Origin: Microbulbifer rhizosphaerae
GTDB taxonomy: Bacteria; Pseudomonadota; Gammaproteobacteria; Pseudomonadales; Cellvibrionaceae
Length of the DNA: 64,000 nucleotides
Assembly: GCF_014191725.1 (NCBI RefSeq)
Contig: NZ_JACHWZ010000020.1
Location: forward strand, 35,924-99,923
Direction: 5' to 3'
Positions 10,351-18,800 of this stretch are shown piece by piece. The notes under the pieces are model-generated. The model did no database searches. It was given only the letters and a program-made list of their open reading frames with translations, and was not told the origin of the DNA. Positions within the stretch are counted from its first letter, which is position 1. Each line of letters begins with the position of its first letter. A program made the position numbers and the translations under genes.

Positions 10351-10528
10351 TCAGTCCTGGAACAACAACTCCAGCGGATAGCCGGTAAACGGCTTGGTTT
10401 TCTCCATCACCAGACGGGACATCATGTGCGAGATGGCCGCATCCTCGTCGGTCAGTCCCGGACACACGGTTGAAGCCGGCGGCGTCCGGGCACACGAAGT
10501 GCAGCATATAATCGAACTCGCAGGACAT
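10351..10528 (-). pseudogene. Truncated copy of an Lrp/AsnC regulator 3' end
   Basis: This stretch aligns with the last 60 codons of the intact Lrp/AsnC gene at 13886-14362. Both read EFDYMLHFVCPDAA near their start, and the downstream bases also match closely at DNA level. Around 10455 a short deletion shifts the frame, so the rest reads as unrelated peptide. No N-terminal HTH part is present. It is therefore a dead partial duplicate. Together with the intact gene it flanks the SMP-30/CBM gene as an imperfect direct repeat. Confidence 0.85.
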
Positions 10529-10572
10529 CTATACGCAGGGCCGCTGAAGCGGCCTCAGGATATTGTAATATT

Positions 10573-13335
10573 TTAATACGGCGTTCCTGTTACGTCCAAA
10601 CCGATTTTCCATACCCGTCCTTCACCGGTGATATATAGAGTTTTACCATCGTCACCGCCAAATGCCGCATTGGTTACCTTGGCATCCACGCTGATGGTTG
10701 CCAACTGGCTGCCATTGGGGCCGAATACTCTCAGGCGTTGAGCATTATATTCGGCAATATAAATGTTTCCGTGACAATCGACAGTCATGCCGTCGGGTAC
10801 CATCAATCCCTGGACAAGGTCAGTGCCAGGGAACACCTGGCCATTGATGATGGGATAGGTCCGCAACACGCTGGAATTGCCGTTGACGTAAAGCACGTCG
10901 TTTTCCGGTGACAGCGCAACGCCGTTCGGGTTGTTTAACGAACCATCGATCAGGCTCACCTCGCCGTTCACATCAATGCGGTATACTCCCGTGACAGGCT
11001 GACCGCCTGCTGCGGGATCGTGTTGAAAATCGGGGTCGGTAAAGTAAATAGTTCCGTCATTGGCGATCGCCAGATCATTTGGCGAATTAAAGACGTTGCC
11101 ATTATAGGTTGACGCCACCGCTGTGCGATTTCCAGTAGTGAATTCGTATCGGGAAATGCCGCTGTACTTGTGGGTGGCGGCAACAATATCGCCCTGCGCA
11201 TCAACCGCCAACCCATTACTGCCGCTGTCGGCGATCTGAGTTGTCATCACACCCGCAGTAGTCAGCTTCTGAATGCGTGAAGGAAAACCGGCGGAGAAGG
11301 TAAAGTCGGAAAAATACAGCGCGCCGTCAATCCACACAGCGCCTTCGTACAAGCTGGCTTCAGTGCGTGTCGAATTGGCACCTTCGACGGCCGTGGCGGC
11401 CAGGAACCCTGAAGGCGGCTCCCCGCAAGCCAGGCCGCCGGAACTGGAACTCGAAGAACTGCTCGAGGACGAGCTGGAACTACCACTGCCGGTGGTTCCA
11501 AAGCCGATATGGCCGTTGCAGTGCAGCCACTCACTGTTGGAGCCGCCACCACACTGGTTGTTGGCCCAGACACCAGTGTTGACGCTCTGGTTTTCCGCCT
11601 GGCGGGTCTCATCGTTCACCTGGATGTAGTCCACCTGAACATCCCGGCCGCCGGCATCGTTATCGAACTCGACCTGGATCTCGCCGGTGGCGTCACCACG
11701 ATAGACGTAGTCCTGGTAGCCGGTGCTCAGGATCCAGTTCGCGACCGTCGAACCGCCCACTACCAGGTTGATATGCTCGCTGCCGGCGGTGCCGCGGGCG
11801 CGAACCGTGATGCCGCCGCTGCTGCTGGAACCGCTGCCCGAGGACGACGAAGAAGACGAGCTGGAGCTGGACGAGCCACTGCCCGAGGAGCCGGACGAGC
11901 TGCTACTGGAAGACGAGTTGGAGCTTGAGGCGCTGCTGCTCGAAGACGAGGAACTACTGCTCGAACTCGATGAACTGCTGGAAGACGAACTGGAACTACC
12001 GGATGGTGGGTTGTCGCACCCGATGGGCGCATCCGCGACTACGACGTCGTCCATCCAAACATCGGCATTATTGTTGCTGAAACTATGCCAGCCAAACATG
12101 ACGTAATTAAACTTGCCGTCCAACCACCGCGTATTTCCGCCTACACCGCCGTTGTTCCAGTCGTCAATTGAGTCGATGACATGGACCAATTGCCCGTCAA
12201 CCCAGGCACGCAACTCGTGATACGGGCGATCGCCGCCCAGCATCCCGACTTCGACGCAGTGCCATTCATTGGCGGTGATTTCAGGGCCGCTGAACCACTG
12301 GCTTTGCGGCGGGGAAATGTCGTCACTGGGAACCTCGTTGGTGCCGAGGTGGCCTTTGATCTGGCCGAATCGTATTTCATCGTTGGCATCGGGCGTTGCC
12401 TTGATTCCCATAATGTGTTCGTGATTGTCACCGGCTTCGTTGCCGAGTTTCTTGCTCATGTAAACCCGGGCACGCAGGTAAACGGTATCGGTGCCCGGCG
12501 GAAGCGCGCGCACGATCTGCGCCGGGGCGGCACCGCCCTTGAAATGAACAGACTTGGTGCCGCTGAAAGCCCGCGTGTCATCCACCAGGGCGTACCGCGG
12601 CTGGCTGATGTTGTTGCTGTTGTTGAATACCCAGCCTATAAAGTTGTCCCAACCGGCCGGTTGCTCGTCAACGGCGTCCAGTTCAAAGCTGGAATTAAAG
12701 AAGCTCCCACCTGACGAAGAACCCGAACTGCTGCTCGATGAGCTGCTGGAGGACGAACTGCTGGACGATGAACTGGAACTGCCCGAACTGCTGCTAGATG
12801 AAGAGCTGCCGGATGAGGCACCATCCGGCTCGGTGCCCCAGACCAGGCTGCCGTTGCGGTAGAGCGTTATCCGATCCCAGTTGGCATAGGCCGTCTTGGT
12901 CGGATCGAATGAGTAATCGTCGGACTCGTCGAAGCTGGTCCAATTGTCCTTGGCCAAGCGGTTCTGGATATCGCCGGTATTGCCGCCCGCGGCGATGCTG
13001 CCGCCGCTGAAACTGAGTTCGAGGTAATTATCCGCACCCGTCACTGCCGGAATGGAATGGAAGGAACCCGAGATGTTGCTGCAGCCAATCTGCGACCAGT
13101 CACACCAGTGGTTCTGCGGCCGGCCGCCTTCATTGGTGTACCAATAGCGGACGGTCAACTCGCTCAAGGGCACCGAACTGGAACTCTCGTTGACGATTCG
13201 CAGGTGCGGCTTGATCTGGTTATCGCCGGCGCTGGTGTCGGCGGCCCTGTACTGAACCACCAGGTTCTGAGCCAATGCCTGGCCTGCCAACAATGACCAG
13301 GAAAGCAGCATGCATACTCCAATGAATGATTTCAT
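10573..13335 (-). CDS. Secreted CBM3-polyserine-SMP-30 multimodular protein
   Basis: A 920-residue exported protein. In order: a signal peptide (residues 1-23, ending ALAQ); a CBM3-like cellulose-binding module (about 24-170; NQIKPHLRIVN, HWCDWSQIGC); polyserine linker 1 (about 171-207); a jelly-roll domain resembling Cip1 or polysaccharide lyases (about 210-440); linker 2 (about 445-505); a Ca-dependent xylan-binding-type module (about 507-610; VDYIQVNDE); a short linker; and a C-terminal SMP-30/gluconolactonase beta-propeller (about 640-920). The propeller keeps the likely metal ligands: Glu in EGAVW, Asn in SPNDLAI, Asn in NPNGVALSP and Asp in VPDGMTVD. It is probably a lactonase or esterase-like activity targeted to plant cell wall; the reaction is inferred. 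Polyserine linkers are typical of Saccharophagus and relatives. Confidence 0.85.
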   Translation of the reverse strand: MKSFIGVCMLLSWSLLAGQALAQNLVVQYRAADTSAGDNQIKPHLRIVNESSSSVPLSELTVRYWYTNEGGRPQNHWCDWSQIGCSNISGSFHSIPAVTGADNYLELSFSGGSIAAGGNTGDIQNRLAKDNWTSFDESDDYSFDPTKTAYANWDRITLYRNGSLVWGTEPDGASSGSSSSSSSSGSSSSSSSSSSSSSSSSSSSGSSSGGSFFNSSFELDAVDEQPAGWDNFIGWVFNNSNNISQPRYALVDDTRAFSGTKSVHFKGGAAPAQIVRALPPGTDTVYLRARVYMSKKLGNEAGDNHEHIMGIKATPDANDEIRFGQIKGHLGTNEVPSDDISPPQSQWFSGPEITANEWHCVEVGMLGGDRPYHELRAWVDGQLVHVIDSIDDWNNGGVGGNTRWLDGKFNYVMFGWHSFSNNNADVWMDDVVVADAPIGCDNPPSGSSSSSSSSSSSSSSSSSSSSSSASSSNSSSSSSSSGSSGSGSSSSSSSSSSSSGSGSSSSGGITVRARGTAGSEHINLVVGGSTVANWILSTGYQDYVYRGDATGEIQVEFDNDAGGRDVQVDYIQVNDETRQAENQSVNTGVWANNQCGGGSNSEWLHCNGHIGFGTTGSGSSSSSSSSSSSSSSGGLACGEPPSGFLAATAVEGANSTRTEASLYEGAVWIDGALYFSDFTFSAGFPSRIQKLTTAGVMTTQIADSGSNGLAVDAQGDIVAATHKYSGISRYEFTTGNRTAVASTYNGNVFNSPNDLAIANDGTIYFTDPDFQHDPAAGGQPVTGVYRIDVNGEVSLIDGSLNNPNGVALSPENDVLYVNGNSSVLRTYPIINGQVFPGTDLVQGLMVPDGMTVDCHGNIYIAEYNAQRLRVFGPNGSQLATISVDAKVTNAAFGGDDGKTLYITGEGRVWKIGLDVTGTPY

Positions 13336-13885
13336 TTAATCTTCTCCGTAAAGGTCGGAACTGAAATAAGCTCGTCGGCCGCGGTGAAGCAACAGGCGTG
13401 TGACCCAAACGGGGAGAGGGAAAAAGAAAAACAAGACGGGAAATACTACACACCGCTTTTGCGACAGACATCACCTGCCAAAACAGCTATAAAATGCGGA
13501 TATTTACCGGCAGTGCTCCCCTGCGGAGGCTACCGGCTATTTTCTCTGTCATCGCTCCCAACCGTCTCTTCTTATATTTGTCACCTGATCCGCATTGCGG
13601 AGTCAGAGACAAACCTGCTGCTTGCCATATTGGACAGAATTGTCAGCGATAAGGGGGGCGCTGTCGTCCGGCTTTGCATCGAAGCGAATATTTTTACCAG
13701 GTTTGTGCGCAGACAACACAATCCTTTACTTATTAACCAGGACGAATTTGTGCTGGCAAGGTACTTGGGGCCTGTTCACACCAAATTCGACAGCCGCGTT
13801 GCCATCCTGTACAGGCCCTAATTGCTGCGGCCGGCCCTGGACGACGGACTGCGCCGCGCAATACCGCTACCGGGAGAAATGGCGG
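13336..13885. other. Intergenic region without a supported gene
   Basis: This 550-bp stretch between the CBM/SMP-30 gene and the Lrp gene has mixed, relatively low GC. It contains open frames in several phases, but none has a ribosome-binding site or a recognisable protein. It probably carries the promoter of the minus-strand secreted protein. Confidence 0.5.
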
Positions 13886-14362
13886 TCAGTCCCGGAACAG
13901 CAGTTCCAGCGGGTAACCGGTAAAAGGCTTGGTCTTCTCGATCACCAGGTGGGAGGTCATGCGCGAGATGGCCGCCTCTTCGTCGGCCAGCAGTTGCTCG
14001 GAGACGCGGTTGAAGTCGGCGGCGTCCGGGCACACGAAGTGCAGCATATAGTCGAATTCGCCGGACATTTTCACACAGGAGACGATCTGCGGAATGTCGT
14101 TGATGGTGCGGCGGAAGCTCTCGCTGGTACGCGCGTCCTGGCGCTTGAGCGCCACGTTCACGTAGAACTCCGCGTGGCGCACCTTGTCCAGGTTCACCTC
14201 GGCGAGGAACTCGCGGATATAGCGCTCGCCGGTCAGGCGCTTGACCCGCGCCAGGCAGGCGCTCTCGGAAAGCCCTATCTGCTCGCTCAGGTTCAGGTTA
14301 CTGATGCGCGCGTTGGTCTGCAGCGCCTGCAAAATACGCAAATTGTGCCGGTCGATCTTCAC
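13886..14362 (-). CDS. Lrp/AsnC family transcriptional regulator
   Basis: A protein of 158 residues if started at the GTG at nt 14362, which gives the family-typical opening VKIDRHNLRIL; the ATG at 14443 would add 27 unlikely residues. The N-terminal winged HTH (about residues 5-60: LSEQIGLSESACLARVKRL) is followed by the RAM effector-binding domain (about 65-150). It probably senses an amino acid and controls the neighbouring aminotransferase and possibly the decarboxylase, whose downstream flank carries a broken copy of this gene's 3' end. Confidence 0.9.
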   Translation of the reverse strand: MKIDRHNLRILQALQTNARISNLNLSEQIGLSESACLARVKRLTGERYIREFLAEVNLDKVRHAEFYVNVALKRQDARTSESFRRTINDIPQIVSCVKMSGEFDYMLHFVCPDAADFNRVSEQLLADEEAAISRMTSHLVIEKTKPFTGYPLELLFRD

Positions 14363-14456
14363 GGATTGATTCTTGTATCGGGAAAAGGGGCTAAGGATAG
14401 CGGTATTCGGCCGCGGCTGGAACTCCGCACTGGCAGCCACCAAATCACTAACTCAT

Positions 14457-14528
14457 CGTCATTCCGACGCAGGCCGGAATCCAGAGCCCTGTTCGGAGTC
14501 CTGGATTCCCGCCTGCGCCGGAATGACG
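14457..14528. repeat. Inverted repeat, CGTCATTCC family
   Basis: CGTCATTCCGACGCAGGCC and its inverted partner (ending GGAATGACG) enclose a short loop between the Lrp and aminotransferase genes. This type of palindromic intergenic repeat is widespread in proteobacteria. Confidence 0.7.
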
Positions 14529-14547
14529 AATGTGAAGGTAGCGGCGG

Positions 14548-15756
14548 TCAGCCCGCCTGGCGGCTGCCGCTGGCGACAAAGCGCTCGATGCGGTCCAGCG
14601 CGCGGTTCAGCGAAGCCTCGTCCGCGGCCAGGGTCAGGCGCACATGGTTTTTGGCGCTGGCGCCGAAGGCGGAACCGGGCAGCACCGAGACACGCTCGGC
14701 ATCGAGCAGGGACTCGGCGAAGGCCCGGCTGCTCCCCCCATTTTGGGAAAGCGCCACCCGGGATACATCCATCATCACGAACATGCCGGCGTCCGGCACA
14801 GTGCAGCTGAGCCCCGGCATGCGGCCAATGCGCTCGACGATCAGGTCGCGGCGCACGAGGTAAGCGTCGCGCATCTGCTTGACGAAGTAAGTATCGAACT
14901 CCAGCGCGAAGGCGGCGGTCTCCTGGATAAACTGCGGGCAGCCGAAAATGGTGGCGCCGGCAAATTCGGCGAGGCGCTCCACCAGCGGCCCGCGGGCCAC
15001 CGCCCAGCCCAGGCGCCAGCCGCTCATGGCGTGGGATTTGGACAGGCCGTCGATCACCACGATGTTGTCCAGGTGCTCGGCGGCGGTGCGCAGGGAGGTG
15101 TGGCGGCGGGCGAAGGTGATCATGGAGTACATCTCATCGCACACCAGCCAGATATTGCGCGCGCGACAGTAGGCGGCCAGCTCCCGCAGCTGCTCCGGGG
15201 TGGCCATGGCGCCGGTGGGGTTGCCCGGAGTGTTGATCATCACTGCGCGGGTGTTCTCTCCGATAGCCCGCTTGATGGCCTCGACGTCGAAAGCGAAATG
15301 GGTTTCCGCCGGGCAAGGGACCGGCTTTACCTTCAGGCGCAGGGAATCGCAGATGGGCACATAGCCGATATACATGGGCTCGGGTATCACGATCTCCTCG
15401 CCCGGGTTCAGCAGACAGGCCAGTACGCTGTAGATGGCATTGGTGCCGCCGGGGAAGACCACCACATCATCGGGGCTGCAGGGGTGCGGCGAAACCTTGC
15501 TTTCGATATCGGCGATGGCGCGGCGCAGTACCGGCTCGCCGGCGGCGGGGGAGTAATGGGTGCGGCCGACACCGAGGCGGGCGCGGGCGAAATCGAGGAT
15601 GGGTTCCGGGGTGTCGAAGTTGGGGTCGCCCACGCAGAGGAAGATTACGTCCTCGCCCTTGCCCGCCAGTTCGCGGGCGCGGTCGCTGACCGCCCACACG
15701 TCGGCGTCGGCTCGGTTGAGGGCTTCGCTCTGGATACTGAAACGGGGGCTGAACAT
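14548..15756 (-). CDS. Class I/II PLP-dependent aminotransferase
   Basis: About 402 residues from the ATG at nt 15756 (MFSPRFSIQ); upstream in-frame sequence is not typical of the family. Motifs: NTPGNPTG for substrate and cofactor binding, VCDEMYS with the PLP-pairing Asp, and DGLSKSHAMSGWRLGW with the Schiff-base Lys. It belongs to the aspartate/aromatic aminotransferase fold I group; the amino-acid specificity is not resolvable. The neighbouring Lrp/AsnC regulator on the same strand is its likely controller. Confidence 0.9.
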   Translation of the reverse strand: MFSPRFSIQSEALNRADADVWAVSDRARELAGKGEDVIFLCVGDPNFDTPEPILDFARARLGVGRTHYSPAAGEPVLRRAIADIESKVSPHPCSPDDVVVFPGGTNAIYSVLACLLNPGEEIVIPEPMYIGYVPICDSLRLKVKPVPCPAETHFAFDVEAIKRAIGENTRAVMINTPGNPTGAMATPEQLRELAAYCRARNIWLVCDEMYSMITFARRHTSLRTAAEHLDNIVVIDGLSKSHAMSGWRLGWAVARGPLVERLAEFAGATIFGCPQFIQETAAFALEFDTYFVKQMRDAYLVRRDLIVERIGRMPGLSCTVPDAGMFVMMDVSRVALSQNGGSSRAFAESLLDAERVSVLPGSAFGASAKNHVRLTLAADEASLNRALDRIERFVASGSRQAG

Positions 15757-15888
15757 CTTCTCTATCCGGTTGTTGTCGATCCTTCTAAGGTAACAACCGC
15801 GAGAGTAATCGATGCCGCGATAGCGGCGGGGATTTCGCATTCCCGCGCCATTTGGTCCGGCTTTGCCGCAGAAAATTCGGTGACATGG

Positions 15889-15938
15889 CGGGCCCGAGGC
15901 CCGCTTGCGGAGCTGGAGCTCCGTGGTCCCGGGTCCCG
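15889..15938. repeat. Palindromic repeat, GCGGAGCTGGAGCTCCG family
   Basis: The palindrome GCGGAGCTGGAGCTCCG is preceded by GGGCCCGAGGCCCGC and followed by GGTCCCGGG. It abuts the stop codon of the autotransporter gene. Related units lie at 28394 and 30528. Confidence 0.65.
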
Positions 15939-15942
15939 GCCA

Positions 15943-18144
15943 TTAAAACCGGTAATTGATGTTCAACCCGCCAATGGTATCCGACGGCCCCACCACCACA
16001 TTGCCGCTCACTTGGAATTTATCCGTCAGGTTGAGACCCACCAGAGCACCGGCGCCGTTGGCGAAGAAGCCTTCATTGCGGCTGTCGTAGGCGGCCATAT
16101 ACGCGCTGTTGAAGGGGATGGACTTGATGCCGATACCCACGTCGTCGGTTTCGTCGCCGTCGTTGTACTCCAGCCAGACCTCCCCGAACCAGCGCCAGTC
16201 GGCCTCCTCCGGCGCGTTGTAAAAGAAGCCGCCGCGATAACGGACATAATCGCGCTCCTGGCCGCGCACGCGCAGGCCAATGGGGTCCAGGGTGGCGCCG
16301 TCGCTGCCGATATAAGTGAGGTCCAGGTTGGTGGATTCGCTGAAACTGTCCACATTTATCCGGGTCCAGGCCACCGAGACAAAGGGGCCTATATGACAGG
16401 GCAGCGCCAGCACACTGTCGTAGCCTGCGCGGGCGAACAGACTGACCCCGTCACCATCGGTGTCCCCCGACACCTCGCTTTGAAGCCCCCTCAGATAGAC
16501 GGTACGGTCGACGTCCCAGTAATCGATATCGCTGTAGGTGACGCCGCCATCGACAAAAAAGCGTTCGTTGTCCCAGCGGGCGAAAGCGCTGAAGTTAAGA
16601 TTGCGCGACTCCAGCTGGAGGCCGTGGGGACTGTAGTCGCTCTCGCCATAGGAAAGCCCCAGGGCCCACTCGAAGCAGTCGCTGCCGGCGAAGCTGAAGC
16701 CGAGAAAGCCGTTCCAGGCATTCTCCCCGCGATTGCGCGCCGGCCCGTAGCCAAGGTTCGCGTGTCCCCAGGCGCCGCCGAAGAACAGGGTGGTCTCGGG
16801 ATCGCGGAAGCGCTGCGCGGTCATGTGGTGGTCGATGTTCGACTGGTGGACGCGGGTGTTCTGGTAGCCCAAGTCCGGCAGGATCGCGAAGCCCACCGGC
16901 GCGCTCAGCACGGAATAGTAGTAGTCCCCAAGCAACTGCTGTCCGGCCAGGGTGAGATTCAAGCCGTCGTTGAACAGCAGTCGGTCCGCATCCGGCGCGC
17001 TGCCGGTCTGGCTGTACACCGGGTCCGGGTTGGCGCAGCCGCCGGCGGCAAAGCAGGTGGAGTCCTGGTCGATGTCGGCGAAGCCGAACAGTCCCGGTCT
17101 GTCCAGCGCCAGCGCGATGATGCCCTCCATATCCAGGATCAGCACGTCGCCGATGGCATTGATCTGTCGGCGCAGCGACTCGTTGAACAGCGTGGTGCCG
17201 ATATTGGCTGTGCTTACCGCCGCGGGCCCCATGTCGTTCATCAGGGGGGTGTCCCCTATCCGCAGCACGTTGGACACAACCACATAGTCGGCGCCGGCGC
17301 TTTTCAGCTCCGCAGCGGCGGTGGCGAGAAAGTTCGCGGAGCGCAGCATTCGGGCCGGGGTGATGTTGCCGGCGAGGGTGGCGTCGACGATATCATTGGC
17401 GCCGCCATTCAGAAAAAAGAGGCGGTCGCGGGGAATAGAGGTCGTATTGCCGGAGATCTTGGCGGCGACGTTCTGTGGAAGATAGCCCTGCCCGGTGGCG
17501 AAGGGCACGCCGGTGAGAGTGATATTGTTGCTGGGGTCGTCCACCAGCGCCTGCAGCGCCGCGGGGTTGCCGAACGCCGCCGTCGCCAGGGCCACTTCCG
17601 CCGGGGAGAGGTAGGGGCTCTCTCCGGCCGCCGGATCGCAGACGCCGTCGGGGCCGCAGCGGGTGGAATCCGGCAGGATGGTAGTCAGTTCGTTGTGATC
17701 CGCCACCGTGGTGTTCGGAAACAGCTGGCGAAAGCGCTGTGGTCCCACCAGGTCCAGCAGCACATCCGCGGTATGGTTGCCGCCCACTGCCCAGTTGCTG
17801 CCGTTGGCCAGTACCGAGGCGGCTATCTGCGCCCGCTGCTGCTCCGGGGTTCCCGGCGCCGGCGCGCAGGGGATGGCGCCGCCGAAGGCCGGGCCCAGCC
17901 CGAAACAGGAGGGACTGAGCGGCGCCAGCCCGAACCGCTGTGCCATAAAACTCACCGCCGGCTGCCGTGGGAATATCCCATCCGGGTCCGCGCTGGTGAA
18001 AATGCCCGCGTTGCCGCTGTCGGAAAAGTCATCGCCGAACACCACGATACTGTTGTAGAGATCCTCGGTGATATGGTCGGCAAAGCTGGCGGATGCGGCG
18101 GTGAACGCCACGGCCAGGGCCAGGGACTTGGCAGTGAAACCCAT
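15943..18144 (-). CDS. GDSL-family autotransporter with lost catalytic residues
   Basis: A 733-residue EstA-like protein: signal peptide (1-22), SGNH/GDSL passenger (about 30-420) and a C-terminal autotransporter beta-barrel (about 450-733, ending in NYRF with a terminal Phe). Block I reads VFGDDFSDSGN: the nucleophilic Ser of GDSL is replaced by Asp. Block III (GGANDI) is kept. Block V reads NDGLNLT where families have DGxHPT, so the catalytic His is Asn. Both changes are unambiguous in the DNA. The protein should therefore not be a normal serine esterase. It may be a binding protein, or it may use another nucleophile. It is well preserved otherwise, which argues against simple decay. Confidence 0.88.
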   Translation of the reverse strand: MGFTAKSLALAVAFTAASASFADHITEDLYNSIVVFGDDFSDSGNAGIFTSADPDGIFPRQPAVSFMAQRFGLAPLSPSCFGLGPAFGGAIPCAPAPGTPEQQRAQIAASVLANGSNWAVGGNHTADVLLDLVGPQRFRQLFPNTTVADHNELTTILPDSTRCGPDGVCDPAAGESPYLSPAEVALATAAFGNPAALQALVDDPSNNITLTGVPFATGQGYLPQNVAAKISGNTTSIPRDRLFFLNGGANDIVDATLAGNITPARMLRSANFLATAAAELKSAGADYVVVSNVLRIGDTPLMNDMGPAAVSTANIGTTLFNESLRRQINAIGDVLILDMEGIIALALDRPGLFGFADIDQDSTCFAAGGCANPDPVYSQTGSAPDADRLLFNDGLNLTLAGQQLLGDYYYSVLSAPVGFAILPDLGYQNTRVHQSNIDHHMTAQRFRDPETTLFFGGAWGHANLGYGPARNRGENAWNGFLGFSFAGSDCFEWALGLSYGESDYSPHGLQLESRNLNFSAFARWDNERFFVDGGVTYSDIDYWDVDRTVYLRGLQSEVSGDTDGDGVSLFARAGYDSVLALPCHIGPFVSVAWTRINVDSFSESTNLDLTYIGSDGATLDPIGLRVRGQERDYVRYRGGFFYNAPEEADWRWFGEVWLEYNDGDETDDVGIGIKSIPFNSAYMAAYDSRNEGFFANGAGALVGLNLTDKFQVSGNVVVGPSDTIGGLNINYRF

Positions 18145-18223
18145 TGCGCACTCCGTTGCTTAGGCTTGAAGTGCGTCAAGTATAGACAGGCGGGTTCAGC
18201 TCACTGGATGGGCGTCCGCGGCT

Positions 18224-18742
18224 TCAACGAAACCGGCTGTGGTAGGCGGACACCCGCTCGATAAACCGCTCGCGGATATCCGGGTCCCGCAGGCGCCCGG
18301 CCTCCTCCATCGGCAGGTCGGGGAAGTGCTCGCGGAGCCGCCCGGCGAACAATCCCGCCCCCGGTTCCCCGGCCGCACCACCTGCGGACCCATGGCGCGG
18401 CGTCGAAACCAGGCCGCAACTGGGGGAGCGCTCCATCAGGATAAAACCGCTCAACTGGCGGACCTGCTCCGTCACGCTGTCCGCGTAATCCAGCAGCGCC
18501 CGGGTGAAATCCCTGCCCCCTACTCCCAGGGCCCGCAGCCCGCGGTCGCTGGCCACCAGGTGGATCGGCGGGCGCGGCACGCCCAGGCCCGCGGCCACCT
18601 CGGGGCAGAAGGGCCGGTAGTCGAAGTGGCGCCCCAGCAGCTCGGTGCACACCCGGCTCAGCTTGTGGCCGCCGTCGTAGCGCACCCGCTCGCCGAGCAG
18701 ACAGAGGCTGATGCCCACGGGAATTTTCAGCGAAGTCTCCAT
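18224..18742 (-). CDS. DUF523 family protein
   Basis: 172 residues from the ATG at nt 18742 (METSLKIPVGISLCLLG). The N-terminal pattern ISLCLLGERVRYDGGHK and the motif MERSPSCGL are typical of the DUF523 (YbbK-like) family of cytosolic proteins; its function is not established. The gene is divergent from ydiJ, with a 58-bp shared upstream region. Confidence 0.8.
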   Translation of the reverse strand: METSLKIPVGISLCLLGERVRYDGGHKLSRVCTELLGRHFDYRPFCPEVAAGLGVPRPPIHLVASDRGLRALGVGGRDFTRALLDYADSVTEQVRQLSGFILMERSPSCGLVSTPRHGSAGGAAGEPGAGLFAGRLREHFPDLPMEEAGRLRDPDIRERFIERVSAYHSRFR

Positions 18743-18800
18743 AGCACCGTTATAATGCCAGACCTTCCGAAAAAGCAGCGAAAAAGTCACAAGGCCGTTC

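Noticed and set aside
13384..13821. Possible 145-residue protein upstream of the CBM gene
   Set aside because: No ribosome-binding site, no recognisable domain, and overlapping frames of similar quality.
14644..18264. Very long plus-strand open frame (1,206 codons) opposite the aminotransferase and autotransporter
   Set aside because: Low-complexity Gly/Ala/His/Arg translation, antisense to two clear genes and crossing their boundaries.
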